Of a stretch of 64,000 bases of DNA, positions 29,512 through 42,413 are shown piece after piece (positions within the stretch are counted from its first letter, which is position 1; every line of letters starts with the position of its first letter). Source of the stretch: an uncultured Pelagibacteraceae bacterium (GTDB taxonomy: Bacteria; Pseudomonadota; Alphaproteobacteria; Pelagibacterales; Pelagibacteraceae). Where the stretch lies: contig CACODG010000004.1 of assembly GCA_902625945.1 (NCBI GenBank), positions 29,569 to 93,568 on the forward strand, written 5' to 3'. The notes below the pieces were generated by a model. The model did not search any database. It was not told the DNA's origin and saw only the letters and a program-made list of their open reading frames with translations. A program made the translations under genes and the position numbers.

Positions 29512-32400
29512 ATGTCATCATCAGATAACAATATTACCCTCAAAAAAACCTCATTTTTATCGGGCATTAATTCAGAATTTATAAATCAATTTTACTCAGA
29601 TTATTTATCAGATCCAAACTCTTTACCCGTAAGTTGGAGAAATTTTTTTGACGGTCTTAGTGAAGATGAAAAATTAATTCTTGAAGATTTAAATGGACCT
29701 AGTTGGTCACCAGAAAAAAAAATTAAAAAAAAAATTGAAATCAAAACTGAAAATTTAGAAAATAATCAAAATACAGAAATTAATAGTTTAGCTTCAATCA
29801 AGGAAGCCTCAAAAGACTCTGTCAGAGCCATAATGCTAATTAGGGCATACAGAATTAGGGGGCATTTAATAGCAAATTTGGACCCATTATCGATACAAAA
29901 AAAGGAGGAGCACGCTGAACTCAAGCCTGAAACATATGGTTTTACTAAAAAAGATTTTAATAGAAAAATATTTCTTGATGGTGTCCTTGGACTTCAATAC
30001 GCAGATCTAAGAAAAATTTTACAAATTCTTAAAAAAACATACTGCTCTAATATTGGATATGAGTTTATGCATATGGGAGATCCAGATGAAAAGGCGTGGA
30101 TAAGAGACAGAATTGAGGGACCAGAAAAAGATATTTCTTTCACCGAAAATGGAAAAAGAGCAATTTTAAATAAAATTGTTCAAGCAGAGGGATTTGAAAA
30201 ATATTTACATGTAAAATTTGTTGGCACAAAAAGATTTGGTCTTGATGGCGGAGAGTCTCTAATACCTGCTTTAGAACAAATTATTAAAAGAGGAGGGAGT
30301 TTAGGTGCTAAAGAAATTAAAATCGGCATGCCTCACCGAGGTAGATTAAACGTTTTAGCTAACGTGATGGGAAAACCTTTTAGAGCAATATTTAGTGAAT
30401 TTTTTGGAAAATCTGTAAGTTCTCGTAAAGATTTTGAAGGTGATGTTAAATACCACCTTGGTGCTTCATCAAATAGAGAATTTGATGGTAATAATGTTCA
30501 TATTAGCCTTACAGATAATCCATCTCACTTAGAGGCTGTAAATCCCGTTGTATTAGGTCAAGTAAGAGCTAAACAATTTTTTCATAAAGATAAAGAGAGA
30601 AAAAAAGTAATTCCTGTTTTAATGCATGGAGATGCTGCCTTTGCTGGACAAGGTATTGTAGCAGAGTGTTTTGCAATGTCTGGATTACCAGGACATAATA
30701 TTGGAGGCACTATTCATATAATTGTGAATAACCAAATAGGTTTTACTACTGCACCACGGTTTGCTAGATCGTCTCCTTACCCATCAGATGTTGCCAAAAC
30801 TGCTCAAGCTCCAATATTTCATGTGAACGGCGATGATCCTGAAGCAGTCGTACATTGCGCAAAAATCGCTACTGAATACAGACAAAAATTTAATAGAGAT
30901 GTAGTAATTGACATGGTTTGTTATAGAAGATTTGGTCACAATGAGGGTGATGAGCCTTCTTTTACGCAACCAATAATGTATAAAAAAATTAAATCTCACC
31001 CTACTACACTTACTTTATATGGAAAAAAGCTATCTGCTGAAGGATTAACATCAGATGAAAAATTGCAGAAGCAAAAAATAGAATTTAAAAATTATCTAGA
31101 AAAAGAATTTGATACTTCAAAAAACTATAAATCGGATTTGAAATGGTTCGATGGTGTTTGGTCTAGGTTTAAACCTGGTCTAGGAAAAGACAAAAGAGGT
31201 GTAAGTGGATTTGATAAAGAGAAATTAAAAAAAGTAGGAAAAAAAATTTTTACTATTCCTTCAAACTTTAATGCTCATAAAACGCTTAAAAGAGTTTTTG
31301 ACTTGAGAAATCAATCACTTTTATTAGGCAAAATTGACTGGTCTTCAGCCGAAAGCTTGGCGATTGGCACACTATTAACAGAAGGATTTTCAGTGAGGTT
31401 GTCGGGACAAGACTCAGGAAGAGGAACATTTAGTCAAAGACATGCAATTTTAAGAAATCAAGAAAATCACGATAGATATGTTCCAGTGAATAATATTGAA
31501 AAAGGTCAAATGAAGTTTGAAGTTATAGATAGTTTATTATCTGAACTTGCAGTACTAGGATTTGAATTTGGTTATTCACTATCAGAACCTGAAACACTAG
31601 TACTTTGGGAAGCACAATTTGGTGACTTCGCAAACGGAGGCCAGGTAATTATTGATCAGTTTATTACTTCATCAGAATCCAAATGGGGAAGAGCTAGCGG
31701 CTTAGTAATGTTATTGCCTCATGGATACGAAGGGCAAGGACCAGAACATTCTTCAGCAAGATTAGAAAGATTTCTTCAACTTTGTGCCGGTGAAAATATT
31801 CAAGTGGTTAATTGTACAACTCCCTCAAACTACTTTCATGTTTTAAGGAGACAAATGCACAGAGAATTTAGAAAACCTTTAATCGTGATGACGCCAAAGT
31901 CTCTTTTGAGACACAAAAGATGTATATCTAACATTTCAGAATTTGTTTCCAAGAGCTCTTTCCACAGAATTTTAGAAGATGATGCTTATATTAAATCAAA
32001 TAAATTAATTCAAATTAAAAAAGACAAGCAAGTAAAAAAAGTTGTTATGTGTTCCGGAAAAATTTACTATGACCTTATTGAAGAAAGAGAAAAATTCAAA
32101 AACAACGAGGTAGTTTTTGTACGTTTGGAACAACTCTACCCATTTCCTGCAAAAACGCTTGCTAATATTCTTAAACGTTACAAAAATGCTAAATTTATTT
32201 GGTGTCAAGAAGAACCAAAGAACATGGGTGCCTGGAATACAGTAAGAAATTATATCGATAGGACTCTTGAGATAATAAATTTAAAAGATATCAACGTTAA
32301 ATATGTAGGAAGAAAGGCATCTTCCTCAACTGCGACTGGAAATGCAAATAAACATCTTGCAGAACAAAAAGAAATATTAGAAAAGATACTTAAGAATTAA
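29512..32400 (+). CDS. sucA: 2-oxoglutarate dehydrogenase E1 component
   Basis: IGMPHRGRLNVLANV, HGDAAFAGQGIVAEC, LPHGYEGQGPEHSSARLERFLQL. Confidence 0.98.
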   Translation: MSSSDNNITLKKTSFLSGINSEFINQFYSDYLSDPNSLPVSWRNFFDGLSEDEKLILEDLNGPSWSPEKKIKKKIEIKTENLENNQNTEINSLASIKEASKDSVRAIMLIRAYRIRGHLIANLDPLSIQKKEEHAELKPETYGFTKKDFNRKIFLDGVLGLQYADLRKILQILKKTYCSNIGYEFMHMGDPDEKAWIRDRIEGPEKDISFTENGKRAILNKIVQAEGFEKYLHVKFVGTKRFGLDGGESLIPALEQIIKRGGSLGAKEIKIGMPHRGRLNVLANVMGKPFRAIFSEFFGKSVSSRKDFEGDVKYHLGASSNREFDGNNVHISLTDNPSHLEAVNPVVLGQVRAKQFFHKDKERKKVIPVLMHGDAAFAGQGIVAECFAMSGLPGHNIGGTIHIIVNNQIGFTTAPRFARSSPYPSDVAKTAQAPIFHVNGDDPEAVVHCAKIATEYRQKFNRDVVIDMVCYRRFGHNEGDEPSFTQPIMYKKIKSHPTTLTLYGKKLSAEGLTSDEKLQKQKIEFKNYLEKEFDTSKNYKSDLKWFDGVWSRFKPGLGKDKRGVSGFDKEKLKKVGKKIFTIPSNFNAHKTLKRVFDLRNQSLLLGKIDWSSAESLAIGTLLTEGFSVRLSGQDSGRGTFSQRHAILRNQENHDRYVPVNNIEKGQMKFEVIDSLLSELAVLGFEFGYSLSEPETLVLWEAQFGDFANGGQVIIDQFITSSESKWGRASGLVMLLPHGYEGQGPEHSSARLERFLQLCAGENIQVVNCTTPSNYFHVLRRQMHREFRKPLIVMTPKSLLRHKRCISNISEFVSKSSFHRILEDDAYIKSNKLIQIKKDKQVKKVVMCSGKIYYDLIEEREKFKNNEVVFVRLEQLYPFPAKTLANILKRYKNAKFIWCQEEPKNMGAWNTVRNYIDRTLEIINLKDINVKYVGRKASSSTATGNANKHLAEQKEILEKILKN

Positions 32401-33720
32401 ATGTCAGAAAAAATTACAGTTCCTACACTAGGCGAGTCAGTCACAGAGGCAACAGTTTCTAAATGGCTAAAATCTCAAGGCGACAAAGTCATCGCAGATG
32501 AACCTATTGTCGAATTAGAGACGGACAAAGTAAACGTTGAAGTCCCAGCTCCATCAAATGGTGTTTTAGGGAGCATAGCGGTTAAGGAGGGCGAAACTGT
32601 AAATGTTGGATCTTTATTGGGCACTATTAGCAATAACTCTAATGAAAATATAAATCAAAAAACTGAGGAAATTAAAAACTACACTCCACCAAAAAAAGAT
32701 AGCGTAAAAAAACCAGCTTCTAAGAGAATTAATAAAAAAATTTTCGAAGAACCTGTTTTAAAACTAGACCAAGAAAGTTTTGATGAAGATGAAGCACCAT
32801 TAATTTTAGATGAAATCCATAAGGATAAAGTTGCAGAAAAAAAAATAGTTCCTCAAAGAAAGGAAACTAAAATATCTCCAGCGGCGAGAAAAATGGCAAC
32901 AGAAGCAAAAGTCAATATTGATAAGATTCAAGGAACAGGGAAAAACGGTGTAATTTTGAAAGAAGACATAATGAGCCTAATGGGTTCAAAGCCATCTCCG
33001 TCTGAACGAAAAATAAAATATGGTCCCGAGGAAAGAGTTAGGATGACAAGATTAAGACTTACTATTGCTAAAAGACTTAAAGAGGCTCAAGAAAACGCAG
33101 CGATGTTAACAACTTTTAATGAAGTGGATATGAGCAAAGTAATTTCAATGAGAAACCAATATAAAGATGAGTTTCAAAATAAATATGAAGTTAAACTAGG
33201 ATTCATGTCTTTTTTTGTAAAAGCTTGTGTCATCGGATTAAAAAATTATCCATCTATTAACGCTGAAATTCAAGGAGAGGAGATTGTTTACAAAAATTAT
33301 TACAATATAAGCATCGCAGTTGGCACTGACAGGGGGTTGGTTGTTCCAGTTTTAAAAGAAACTGACGAAATGTCTTTTGCCGATATAGAAAAAAATATTG
33401 CCTTATTAGGACAAAAAGCTAGAGATGGAAAAATAACCATAGAAGATCTGCAAGGAGGAACTTTTACAATTACCAATGGAGGTATTTACGGTTCTATGCT
33501 TTCTACTCCAATATTAAATCCTCCTCAATCAGCAGTTCTGGGTATGCATAACATTGTTGAAAGACCGATTGTAGTCGATGGAAATGTTGAAGTTAGACCA
33601 ATTATGTATTTGGCTTTATCTTACGATCATAGAATCATTGACGGAAAAGAGGCTGTATCATTTTTAAAAATAGTAAAAGAGTCTTTAGAGCAGCCAAAAA
33701 GACTTTTTTTGAATATTTAA
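32401..33720 (+). CDS. sucB: 2-oxoglutarate dehydrogenase E2 (dihydrolipoyl succinyltransferase)
   Basis: Lipoyl domain [14 protein letters not shown]; catalytic [15 protein letters not shown]. Confidence 0.97.
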   Translation: MSEKITVPTLGESVTEATVSKWLKSQGDKVIADEPIVELETDKVNVEVPAPSNGVLGSIAVKEGETVNVGSLLGTISNNSNENINQKTEEIKNYTPPKKDSVKKPASKRINKKIFEEPVLKLDQESFDEDEAPLILDEIHKDKVAEKKIVPQRKETKISPAARKMATEAKVNIDKIQGTGKNGVILKEDIMSLMGSKPSPSERKIKYGPEERVRMTRLRLTIAKRLKEAQENAAMLTTFNEVDMSKVISMRNQYKDEFQNKYEVKLGFMSFFVKACVIGLKNYPSINAEIQGEEIVYKNYYNISIAVGTDRGLVVPVLKETDEMSFADIEKNIALLGQKARDGKITIEDLQGGTFTITNGGIYGSMLSTPILNPPQSAVLGMHNIVERPIVVDGNVEVRPIMYLALSYDHRIIDGKEAVSFLKIVKESLEQPKRLFLNI

Positions 33721-35121
33721 ATGGATAATTTTGATTTAGTAGTAATTGGAGGCGGACCCGGAGGTTATGTTTGTGCGATTAGAGCCGCACAACTTGGTTT
33801 GAAAACAGCTTGCGTTGAATCTAGAGGAGCACTAGGTGGAACTTGTTTGAATGTGGGATGTATTCCATCGAAAAGCTTACTAAATTTATCTGAAAACTTT
33901 CACAAAGCTAAAAAAGATTTTAATCATCAAGGCATAGAAATTGAAGGCATTAAACTTAATATAGAGAAAATGATGTCGAATAAAAATAAATCTATTCAAG
34001 TCCTTACCAAAGGCGTAGAATTTTTATTCAAAAAGAATAAAGTTACATATATTAAAGGGAAAGGTGTGTTGTTTTCAAAAAATGACATCGTAGTATACGA
34101 GAATAAAAAAAAAACAAACTATAAATCTAACAACATTGTAATTGCAACAGGATCCGAAGTAACATCTTTACCTGGTGTAGAAATAGATGAAAAAAATATA
34201 ATTTCGTCTACAGGAGCCTTATCATTGGACAAAGTTCCGAAAAAATTAGCAATTATAGGGGGAGGTTATATAGGTCTCGAGATGGGCTCTGTATGGTCAA
34301 GACTTGGCTCCGAAGTTACGGTTATTGAATATCTTGATTATATTACTCCTGGAATGGATAGAGAAATCTCCAACGAGTTCAAAAAAATTCTTACAAAACA
34401 AGGTATAAAATTTAAAATGGGATCAAAAGTTAATTCTGTAAAAAATATAAGCACAGGTGTTTCTATAAACTACACCGATATAAAAAATTCTAAGGATGAG
34501 ACTCTACATTTTGATAAAGTCCTAGTTTCGGTTGGAAGAAAACCTTATACGGAAGGGTTAAATTTAACAAAAGTGGGCGTTACAAAAGATACAAAAGGAA
34601 GAATTGAAGTTAATGAAAAATTACAGACATCAGTTAAAAATATTTTTGCTATTGGTGATGTAATTAAAGGTCCAATGCTTGCTCATAAAGCTGAGGAGGA
34701 AGGCATCGCTGTGGCAGAAATCTTAGCTGGTCAAGCGGGTCACGTAAATTATGATGTTATTCCAGGAGTTATATATACTTCACCAGAAGTGGCCACAGTT
34801 GGGAAAACAGAAGAGCAATTAAAACAAGAAAAAAGGTCCTATAAAGTTGGAAAATTTCCATTCTTAGCAAACTCTAGAGCAAAAGTTAATAATGAAACCG
34901 AGGGTTTTGTAAAAATTTTAGCAGATAGTAAAACTGATAAAGTTTTGGGAGTGCATATAATAGGTCCACACTGCGGTGATATGATTGCAGAAATGGCTTT
35001 AGCAATGGAATTTGGCGCTAGCGCTGAAGACATTGCCAGGACTTGTCATGCACATCCAACTCATACAGAGGCAATTAAAGAAGCAGCATTAGCTGTTGAT
35101 AAAAGACCAATTCATTTTTAA
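33721..35121 (+). CDS. lpd: dihydrolipoyl dehydrogenase (E3)
   Basis: GGGPGGYVCAIRAAQLG, GGTCLNVGCIPSKSLL, HAHPTHTEAIKEA. Confidence 0.97.
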   Translation: MDNFDLVVIGGGPGGYVCAIRAAQLGLKTACVESRGALGGTCLNVGCIPSKSLLNLSENFHKAKKDFNHQGIEIEGIKLNIEKMMSNKNKSIQVLTKGVEFLFKKNKVTYIKGKGVLFSKNDIVVYENKKKTNYKSNNIVIATGSEVTSLPGVEIDEKNIISSTGALSLDKVPKKLAIIGGGYIGLEMGSVWSRLGSEVTVIEYLDYITPGMDREISNEFKKILTKQGIKFKMGSKVNSVKNISTGVSINYTDIKNSKDETLHFDKVLVSVGRKPYTEGLNLTKVGVTKDTKGRIEVNEKLQTSVKNIFAIGDVIKGPMLAHKAEEEGIAVAEILAGQAGHVNYDVIPGVIYTSPEVATVGKTEEQLKQEKRSYKVGKFPFLANSRAKVNNETEGFVKILADSKTDKVLGVHIIGPHCGDMIAEMALAMEFGASAEDIARTCHAHPTHTEAIKEAALAVDKRPIHF

Positions 35122-35149
35122 TTAAAAAAAATTCTAATACTATTAAATT

Positions 35150-37093
35150 ATGAAAGCACAAGTTTTGTTGCCAAAAGTTTTTAATTTTCCTTTTACTTAC
35201 AATTCTAAGACTGAAAGTAAAATTGGGGACTTAGTAGAAGTCCCATTTGGAAAAAAAAGGGAAATTGGTGTAATTTGGAAAAATCATTATTTAGAACCAA
35301 AAAATATTAAAATTAAGGACATCGAAAAAAAAACAGAATATTCTCTAAATAAAAAATTAGTAGATTTTATCGAGTGGTTCTCATCTTATAACATGGTTCC
35401 AATTGGGCTTGTTTTAAAGATGGTTATTGGAGGTACTAATAATTTTAAAAGATTAAAAGACGAACCGTTTATAACAAAAAAAACTAAAACTAAAAAATTT
35501 AAATTAAATAATGAGCAAAAAAAAGTACTTAAAGTTCTGGAAAAGAAAAACAATAAATTTGATGTAACTGTTTTGCAAGGTACAACAGGTTCAGGAAAAA
35601 CATTAGTTTATTTTGAAAGAATAAAAAAGATTATTGAAAGAAATAATCAAGCTTTAGTTTTACTACCTGAAATTTTTTTAACAAATGATTTCAAATCAAG
35701 ATTTGAGGAATTTTTTGGTTTTGAGCCTGCAATATGGCATTCGAAAATAACGCCTAAGCAAAAAAGAATAATTTGGAAAGGGGTTATTAAAAATGAAATT
35801 AAAATACTTGTTGGAGCTAGATCAGCTTTGCTTTTACCTTTTAAAAAACTTGGGATAATTATTGTCGATGAAGAACACGATACATCATATAAACAAGACG
35901 AAGGGGTTATTTACAATGCTAGAGACATGGCGATTTCAAGAGCGAATTTTGAAAAAATACCAATACATTTAGTTACTTCTGTTCCCTCAATAGAAACATA
36001 TAATAACATTTGTAAGAAAAAATACAGGCATACTAAAATTTTTAACCGATACGAGAATTACCCTCTCCCAAGCACAAAAATAATAAATTTGAATTTGGGA
36101 AAAATTAAAAATAAATTTTTGGCAAAAGAAACATTAGATTTAGTTCGAAAATATTTAAATAAAGAGAATCAAGTTTTATTTTTTATTAATCGAAGGGGAT
36201 TTGCCCCATATTTAATTTGTAAAAAATGTGGTTACAAACACGTTTGTCCAAATTGCTCTTTATATTTAACATTTCACAAATTAAAAGATAAAGCAATTTG
36301 TCATCATTGTTCTTTTGAAAAAAAAATAGATAACATATGTAACAAAGGAAATGGCTGTGAGTTTATTATGTATGGTCCTGGTGTAGAAAAAATATTCGAG
36401 GAAGTAAAAGACATTTTTCCAAATAAAAACATAAAGATATTCTCGAGTGATTATCTTAAAACAAAAGAGAAAACCAAAAATTTTTTTAAAGACATAAAGG
36501 AAAATAAAATAAATATTTTAATTGGAACACAAATGATTTCTAAGGGGTTTAATTTTCCAAAATTAAATTGCATAGTGGTTATAGATGCAGATTTTTCTGG
36601 AAGAGGTTATGATTTAAGAGCGACAGAAAAAAATATACAATTATACCATCAATTAAGCGGGAGAGCTGGACGTTTCAGCGCTGAGTCTTTAATAATATAT
36701 CAAACATTAACACCTCAAGACTCCACACTTAATGAACTAATAAAAAATAAATCAGAAAAACTTTTAATGAATGAATTATTACTAAGAGAAAAAAACAAAT
36801 TACCTCCATTTATAAGATTAATAGCAATTATAATATCTTCAAAAGACCGAAGTTTGAGTTTACAAGGTGCAAGAGAGATAAAAAATAAATTAAAGCAAAT
36901 CCGTGATCTTGAAGTATTAGGACCGGTAGACTCACCTTTGTTAAAAATTAAAAAAAAATTTAGGTCAAGATTATTGATAAGGTTCAATAATCGTTTATTA
37001 ATGCAAAAAAAAATCAGTAATATCTTAAATAGGCTCAAAATTTCACCAAAAATAAAACTTACGGTTGATGTAGATCCAATCAACTTTGCTTAA
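35150..37093 (+). CDS. priA: primosomal protein N' (replication restart helicase PriA)
   Basis: GTTGSGKT, DEEHDTSYKQ, Cys-rich zinc region CKKCGYKHVCPNCS..CHHCSF, GTQMISKGFNFP. Confidence 0.95.
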   Translation: MKAQVLLPKVFNFPFTYNSKTESKIGDLVEVPFGKKREIGVIWKNHYLEPKNIKIKDIEKKTEYSLNKKLVDFIEWFSSYNMVPIGLVLKMVIGGTNNFKRLKDEPFITKKTKTKKFKLNNEQKKVLKVLEKKNNKFDVTVLQGTTGSGKTLVYFERIKKIIERNNQALVLLPEIFLTNDFKSRFEEFFGFEPAIWHSKITPKQKRIIWKGVIKNEIKILVGARSALLLPFKKLGIIIVDEEHDTSYKQDEGVIYNARDMAISRANFEKIPIHLVTSVPSIETYNNICKKKYRHTKIFNRYENYPLPSTKIINLNLGKIKNKFLAKETLDLVRKYLNKENQVLFFINRRGFAPYLICKKCGYKHVCPNCSLYLTFHKLKDKAICHHCSFEKKIDNICNKGNGCEFIMYGPGVEKIFEEVKDIFPNKNIKIFSSDYLKTKEKTKNFFKDIKENKINILIGTQMISKGFNFPKLNCIVVIDADFSGRGYDLRATEKNIQLYHQLSGRAGRFSAESLIIYQTLTPQDSTLNELIKNKSEKLLMNELLLREKNKLPPFIRLIAIIISSKDRSLSLQGAREIKNKLKQIRDLEVLGPVDSPLLKIKKKFRSRLLIRFNNRLLMQKKISNILNRLKISPKIKLTVDVDPINFA

Positions 37094-37102
37094 GCTCGAA
37101 AT

Positions 37103-37133
37103 TGGTAACTTGATCATATTATTCTCATATGAT
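37103..37133 (+). promoter_or_regulatory. candidate promoter region with 7-bp dyad upstream of atpH (TTGGTA-19-TATGAT)
   Basis: Weak hexamers; dyad ATCATAT(37113-37119)/ATATGAT(37127-37133) overlaps the putative -10. Confidence 0.3.
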
Positions 37134-37176
37134 ACGACGTCTGCATATTTCACATTAAATTCTTACAACTATTAAA

Positions 37177-37734
37177 ATGAGTACAAATAAATCTTTCTCG
37201 ACTGAAACTTCAGAGAGATATTCGCGTGCCTTATTTGAAGTAACAAAGGAATTGAATGAGTTAGAAAAAGTTGAGAATGATATTAAAAATTTTCAATTAT
37301 TATTGAAATCAAATGTAGATATTCAAAACTTTATAAAAGACCCCACGCAAACTATTGACCAGCAAAATTTAGTACTGAGTCTCTTATCAGACAAATTCAA
37401 TTATTCAAAATCTCTTAAAAACTTTTTTTTACTTTTAATTGAAAAAAGAAGAATTTTTTTTGTAAAGAAGATTTTTGAAAGCTTTTTAAAAATATGTTCA
37501 AGAGAAAGAGGAGAAATAAAAGCATCATTAATTTCATCTAAAGATCTTTCCGAGGTAGAACTCGAGGAGATAAGCAAAGATTTATCAAAAACAATGGGTT
37601 CAAAATTAAAATTTGATTATAAGTTTGACAAAGAACTTATTGGTGGTCTTAAGCTTCAATTAGGAAGTTTTATGATAGATACATCTATAAAAAATAAATT
37701 AAAAAAATATGAACAAAAAATGCTAGAAAATTAA
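37177..37734 (+). CDS. atpH: F1 ATP synthase delta subunit
   Basis: [13 protein letters not shown]-terminus; [21 protein letters not shown]; first gene before atpA. Confidence 0.95.
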   Translation: MSTNKSFSTETSERYSRALFEVTKELNELEKVENDIKNFQLLLKSNVDIQNFIKDPTQTIDQQNLVLSLLSDKFNYSKSLKNFFLLLIEKRRIFFVKKIFESFLKICSRERGEIKASLISSKDLSEVELEEISKDLSKTMGSKLKFDYKFDKELIGGLKLQLGSFMIDTSIKNKLKKYEQKMLEN

Positions 37735-37735
37735 A

Positions 37736-39264
37736 ATGACTGTAAATCCGTCCGAAGTGACAAAATTATTAAAAGATCAAATCAAAAATTTTGGTGAAAA
37801 AGCCGAAGTTTCTGAAATAGGTAAAGTTTTATCGGTAGGAGATGGTATAGCAAGAGTTTATGGATTAGATAATGTTCAAGCGGGTGAAATGGTGGAATTT
37901 GAAGATGGTTCAAAGGGAATGGCTCTAAATTTAGAAAATGACAACGTTGGTGTTGTTATATTTGGTGAGGATAGAAATATTAAAGAAGGCAATACCGTTA
38001 AAAGAACTAATGCGATTGTGGACGTTCCTGTTGGAAAAGAACTTTTAGGTAGAGTAGTTGACGGTCTAGGTAATCCCATTGACGGTAAAGCCCCATTATC
38101 CACTAAAAGCAGAAAACGTGTTGAGGTCAAAGCACCTGGAATTATTCCTAGACAATCAGTGAATGAACCAATGCAAACTGGCCTTAAGTCCATCGACTCT
38201 CTTATCCCAATTGGAAGAGGACAAAGAGAATTGATTATTGGAGATAGGCAAACGGGAAAAACAGCTGTAGCTATTGATGCGATAATTAATCAAAAAAAAA
38301 TAAACGAGTCATCAGATGAGAAGAAAAAATTATATTGTGTCTATGTAGCAATTGGTCAAAAGCGGTCTACAGTTGCTCAAATTACAAAAACTTTAGAAGA
38401 AGCAGGGGCATTAGAATATACTACTATTGTTGCGGCAACAGCATCAGATTCTGCGCCTTTGCAATTTTTAGCACCATACACAGGATGTACAATAGGTGAA
38501 TATTTTAGAGATAATGGTATGCATGCTTTAATAGTTTATGATGATTTATCAAAACAAGCAGTTGCATATAGACAAATGTCTTTATTATTAAGAAGACCTC
38601 CAGGTAGAGAGGCTTATCCTGGGGATGTATTTTATTTACATAGCAGATTATTGGAACGAGCAGCAAAACTTAACGACAAAAGTGGAGGAGGTTCTTTAAC
38701 TGCCTTGCCTATAATCGAAACTCAAGCAGGAGATGTTTCAGCATATATCCCAACTAATGTTATCTCTATTACCGATGGACAAATTTTTTTAGAAACCGAA
38801 TTATTTAATCAGGGAATACGTCCTGCAGTTAATGTGGGTTTATCAGTATCTAGAGTAGGCTCGGCTGCACAAACTAAAGCCATGAAAAAAGTAGCTGGAT
38901 CCATAAAATTAGAATTAGCACAATATCGGGAAATGGCAGCCTTTGCTCAATTTGGTTCAGATTTGGATGCGTCTACACAGCAATTACTTAATCGAGGCGC
39001 AAAACTAACAGAGCTTTTAAAACAAGATCAGTATTCTCCAATGACAGTGGCAGAACAAGTGATTTCAGTTTTTACAGGCGTAAAAGGCTATCTCGACAAT
39101 GTAGACTTAAATAATATTAAAAAATTTGAAAAAGATTTAATTGAAAAAATTAAGTCAGACAAACCTGAAATAATCGACTCTCTTCAATCCTCTGGCAAAC
39201 TTGAAGAAAATACTGAGAAACTATTAACTCAGGTAATCGAAGAATATAAAAAAGGTAATAAATA

Positions 39265-39265
<1 letters not shown>
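37736..39265 (+). CDS. atpA: F1 ATP synthase alpha subunit
   Basis: [19 protein letters not shown]; conserved alpha subunit throughout. Confidence 0.98.
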
Positions 39266-41563
<2,298 letters not shown>

Positions 41564-41564
<1 letters not shown>

Positions 41565-41953
41565 TGTCTGAAACATTCACAGTTGAAATTATATCGCCTG
41601 ATAGATCAATTATTAAAACTGATACAAAAGAAGTTGTAATCCCTTCCTATGAAGGTGAAATGGGAATTTTAAAAGATCATATACCTTTAATAACTTTTTT
41701 AAGGCCAGGATTTATAAAGATAAAGAACGAAAATGAAAAAGTTTTTTTTGTTGAGGATGGAACTGTAGAATTTTCGAATAATAATCTCTTAGTTTTAACG
41801 TCGACGGCAATTGAATTTTCTAAAATTGATAAAAACTCATTGCAAGATTTAATTATTGAAGCAGAAAAAAAACTTAACAAAAACGACACGACAGACAAGG
41901 AAAAATACTTATTATCATATAAAATAGAGACATTAAAAAATATTAGTCAATAA
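41564..41953 (+). CDS. atpC: F1 ATP synthase epsilon subunit
   Basis: VVIPSYEGEMGILKDHIPLIT; last gene of the atp operon. Confidence 0.93.
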
Positions 41954-42413
41954 CAGTCTTTATTTCCTTTAATAATTTTATATACATTTCTCTTTTAAAA
42001 TCAACGATTACATTAGGAAGTTTATCATGTTGTATCCATTTCCATTCTATGAACTCAGGATTTTTAGTCCGTAAATTAATTTCTTTTTCGTTTCCAGTAA
42101 ATTTAGCAATGAACCATTTTTGTCTTTGACCTTTAAATTTACCTTTCCAAATTATACCAATTAAATTATCTGGTAATTGATATTCAAAAAAACCTTCAAT
42201 TTCTTTTATTACATTAATACTTTTTATACTTGTTTCTTCTAAAAGTTCCCTCCTCATTGCTGAATGATAATCCTCTCCTAAATCAACACCGCCTTGTGGC
42301 ATTTGCCATTTATCTACTGGATTATCTTTCCTTTTACCAACAAAAACTTCATTATTATTATTTAAAATTATTACACCCACTCCTTTCCTCATTGGAAGAC
42401 TGTATTTATTCAT
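41943..42413 (-). CDS. rppH: RNA pyrophosphohydrolase (Nudix)
   Basis: GVGVIILNNNNEVFVGKR...WQMPQGGVDLGEDYHSAMRRELLEETSI Nudix box. Confidence 0.93.
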   Translation of the reverse strand: MNKYSLPMRKGVGVIILNNNNEVFVGKRKDNPVDKWQMPQGGVDLGEDYHSAMRRELLEETSIKSINVIKEIEGFFEYQLPDNLIGIIWKGKFKGQRQKWFIAKFTGNEKEINLRTKNPEFIEWKWIQHDKLPNVIVDFKREMYIKLLKEIKTVID

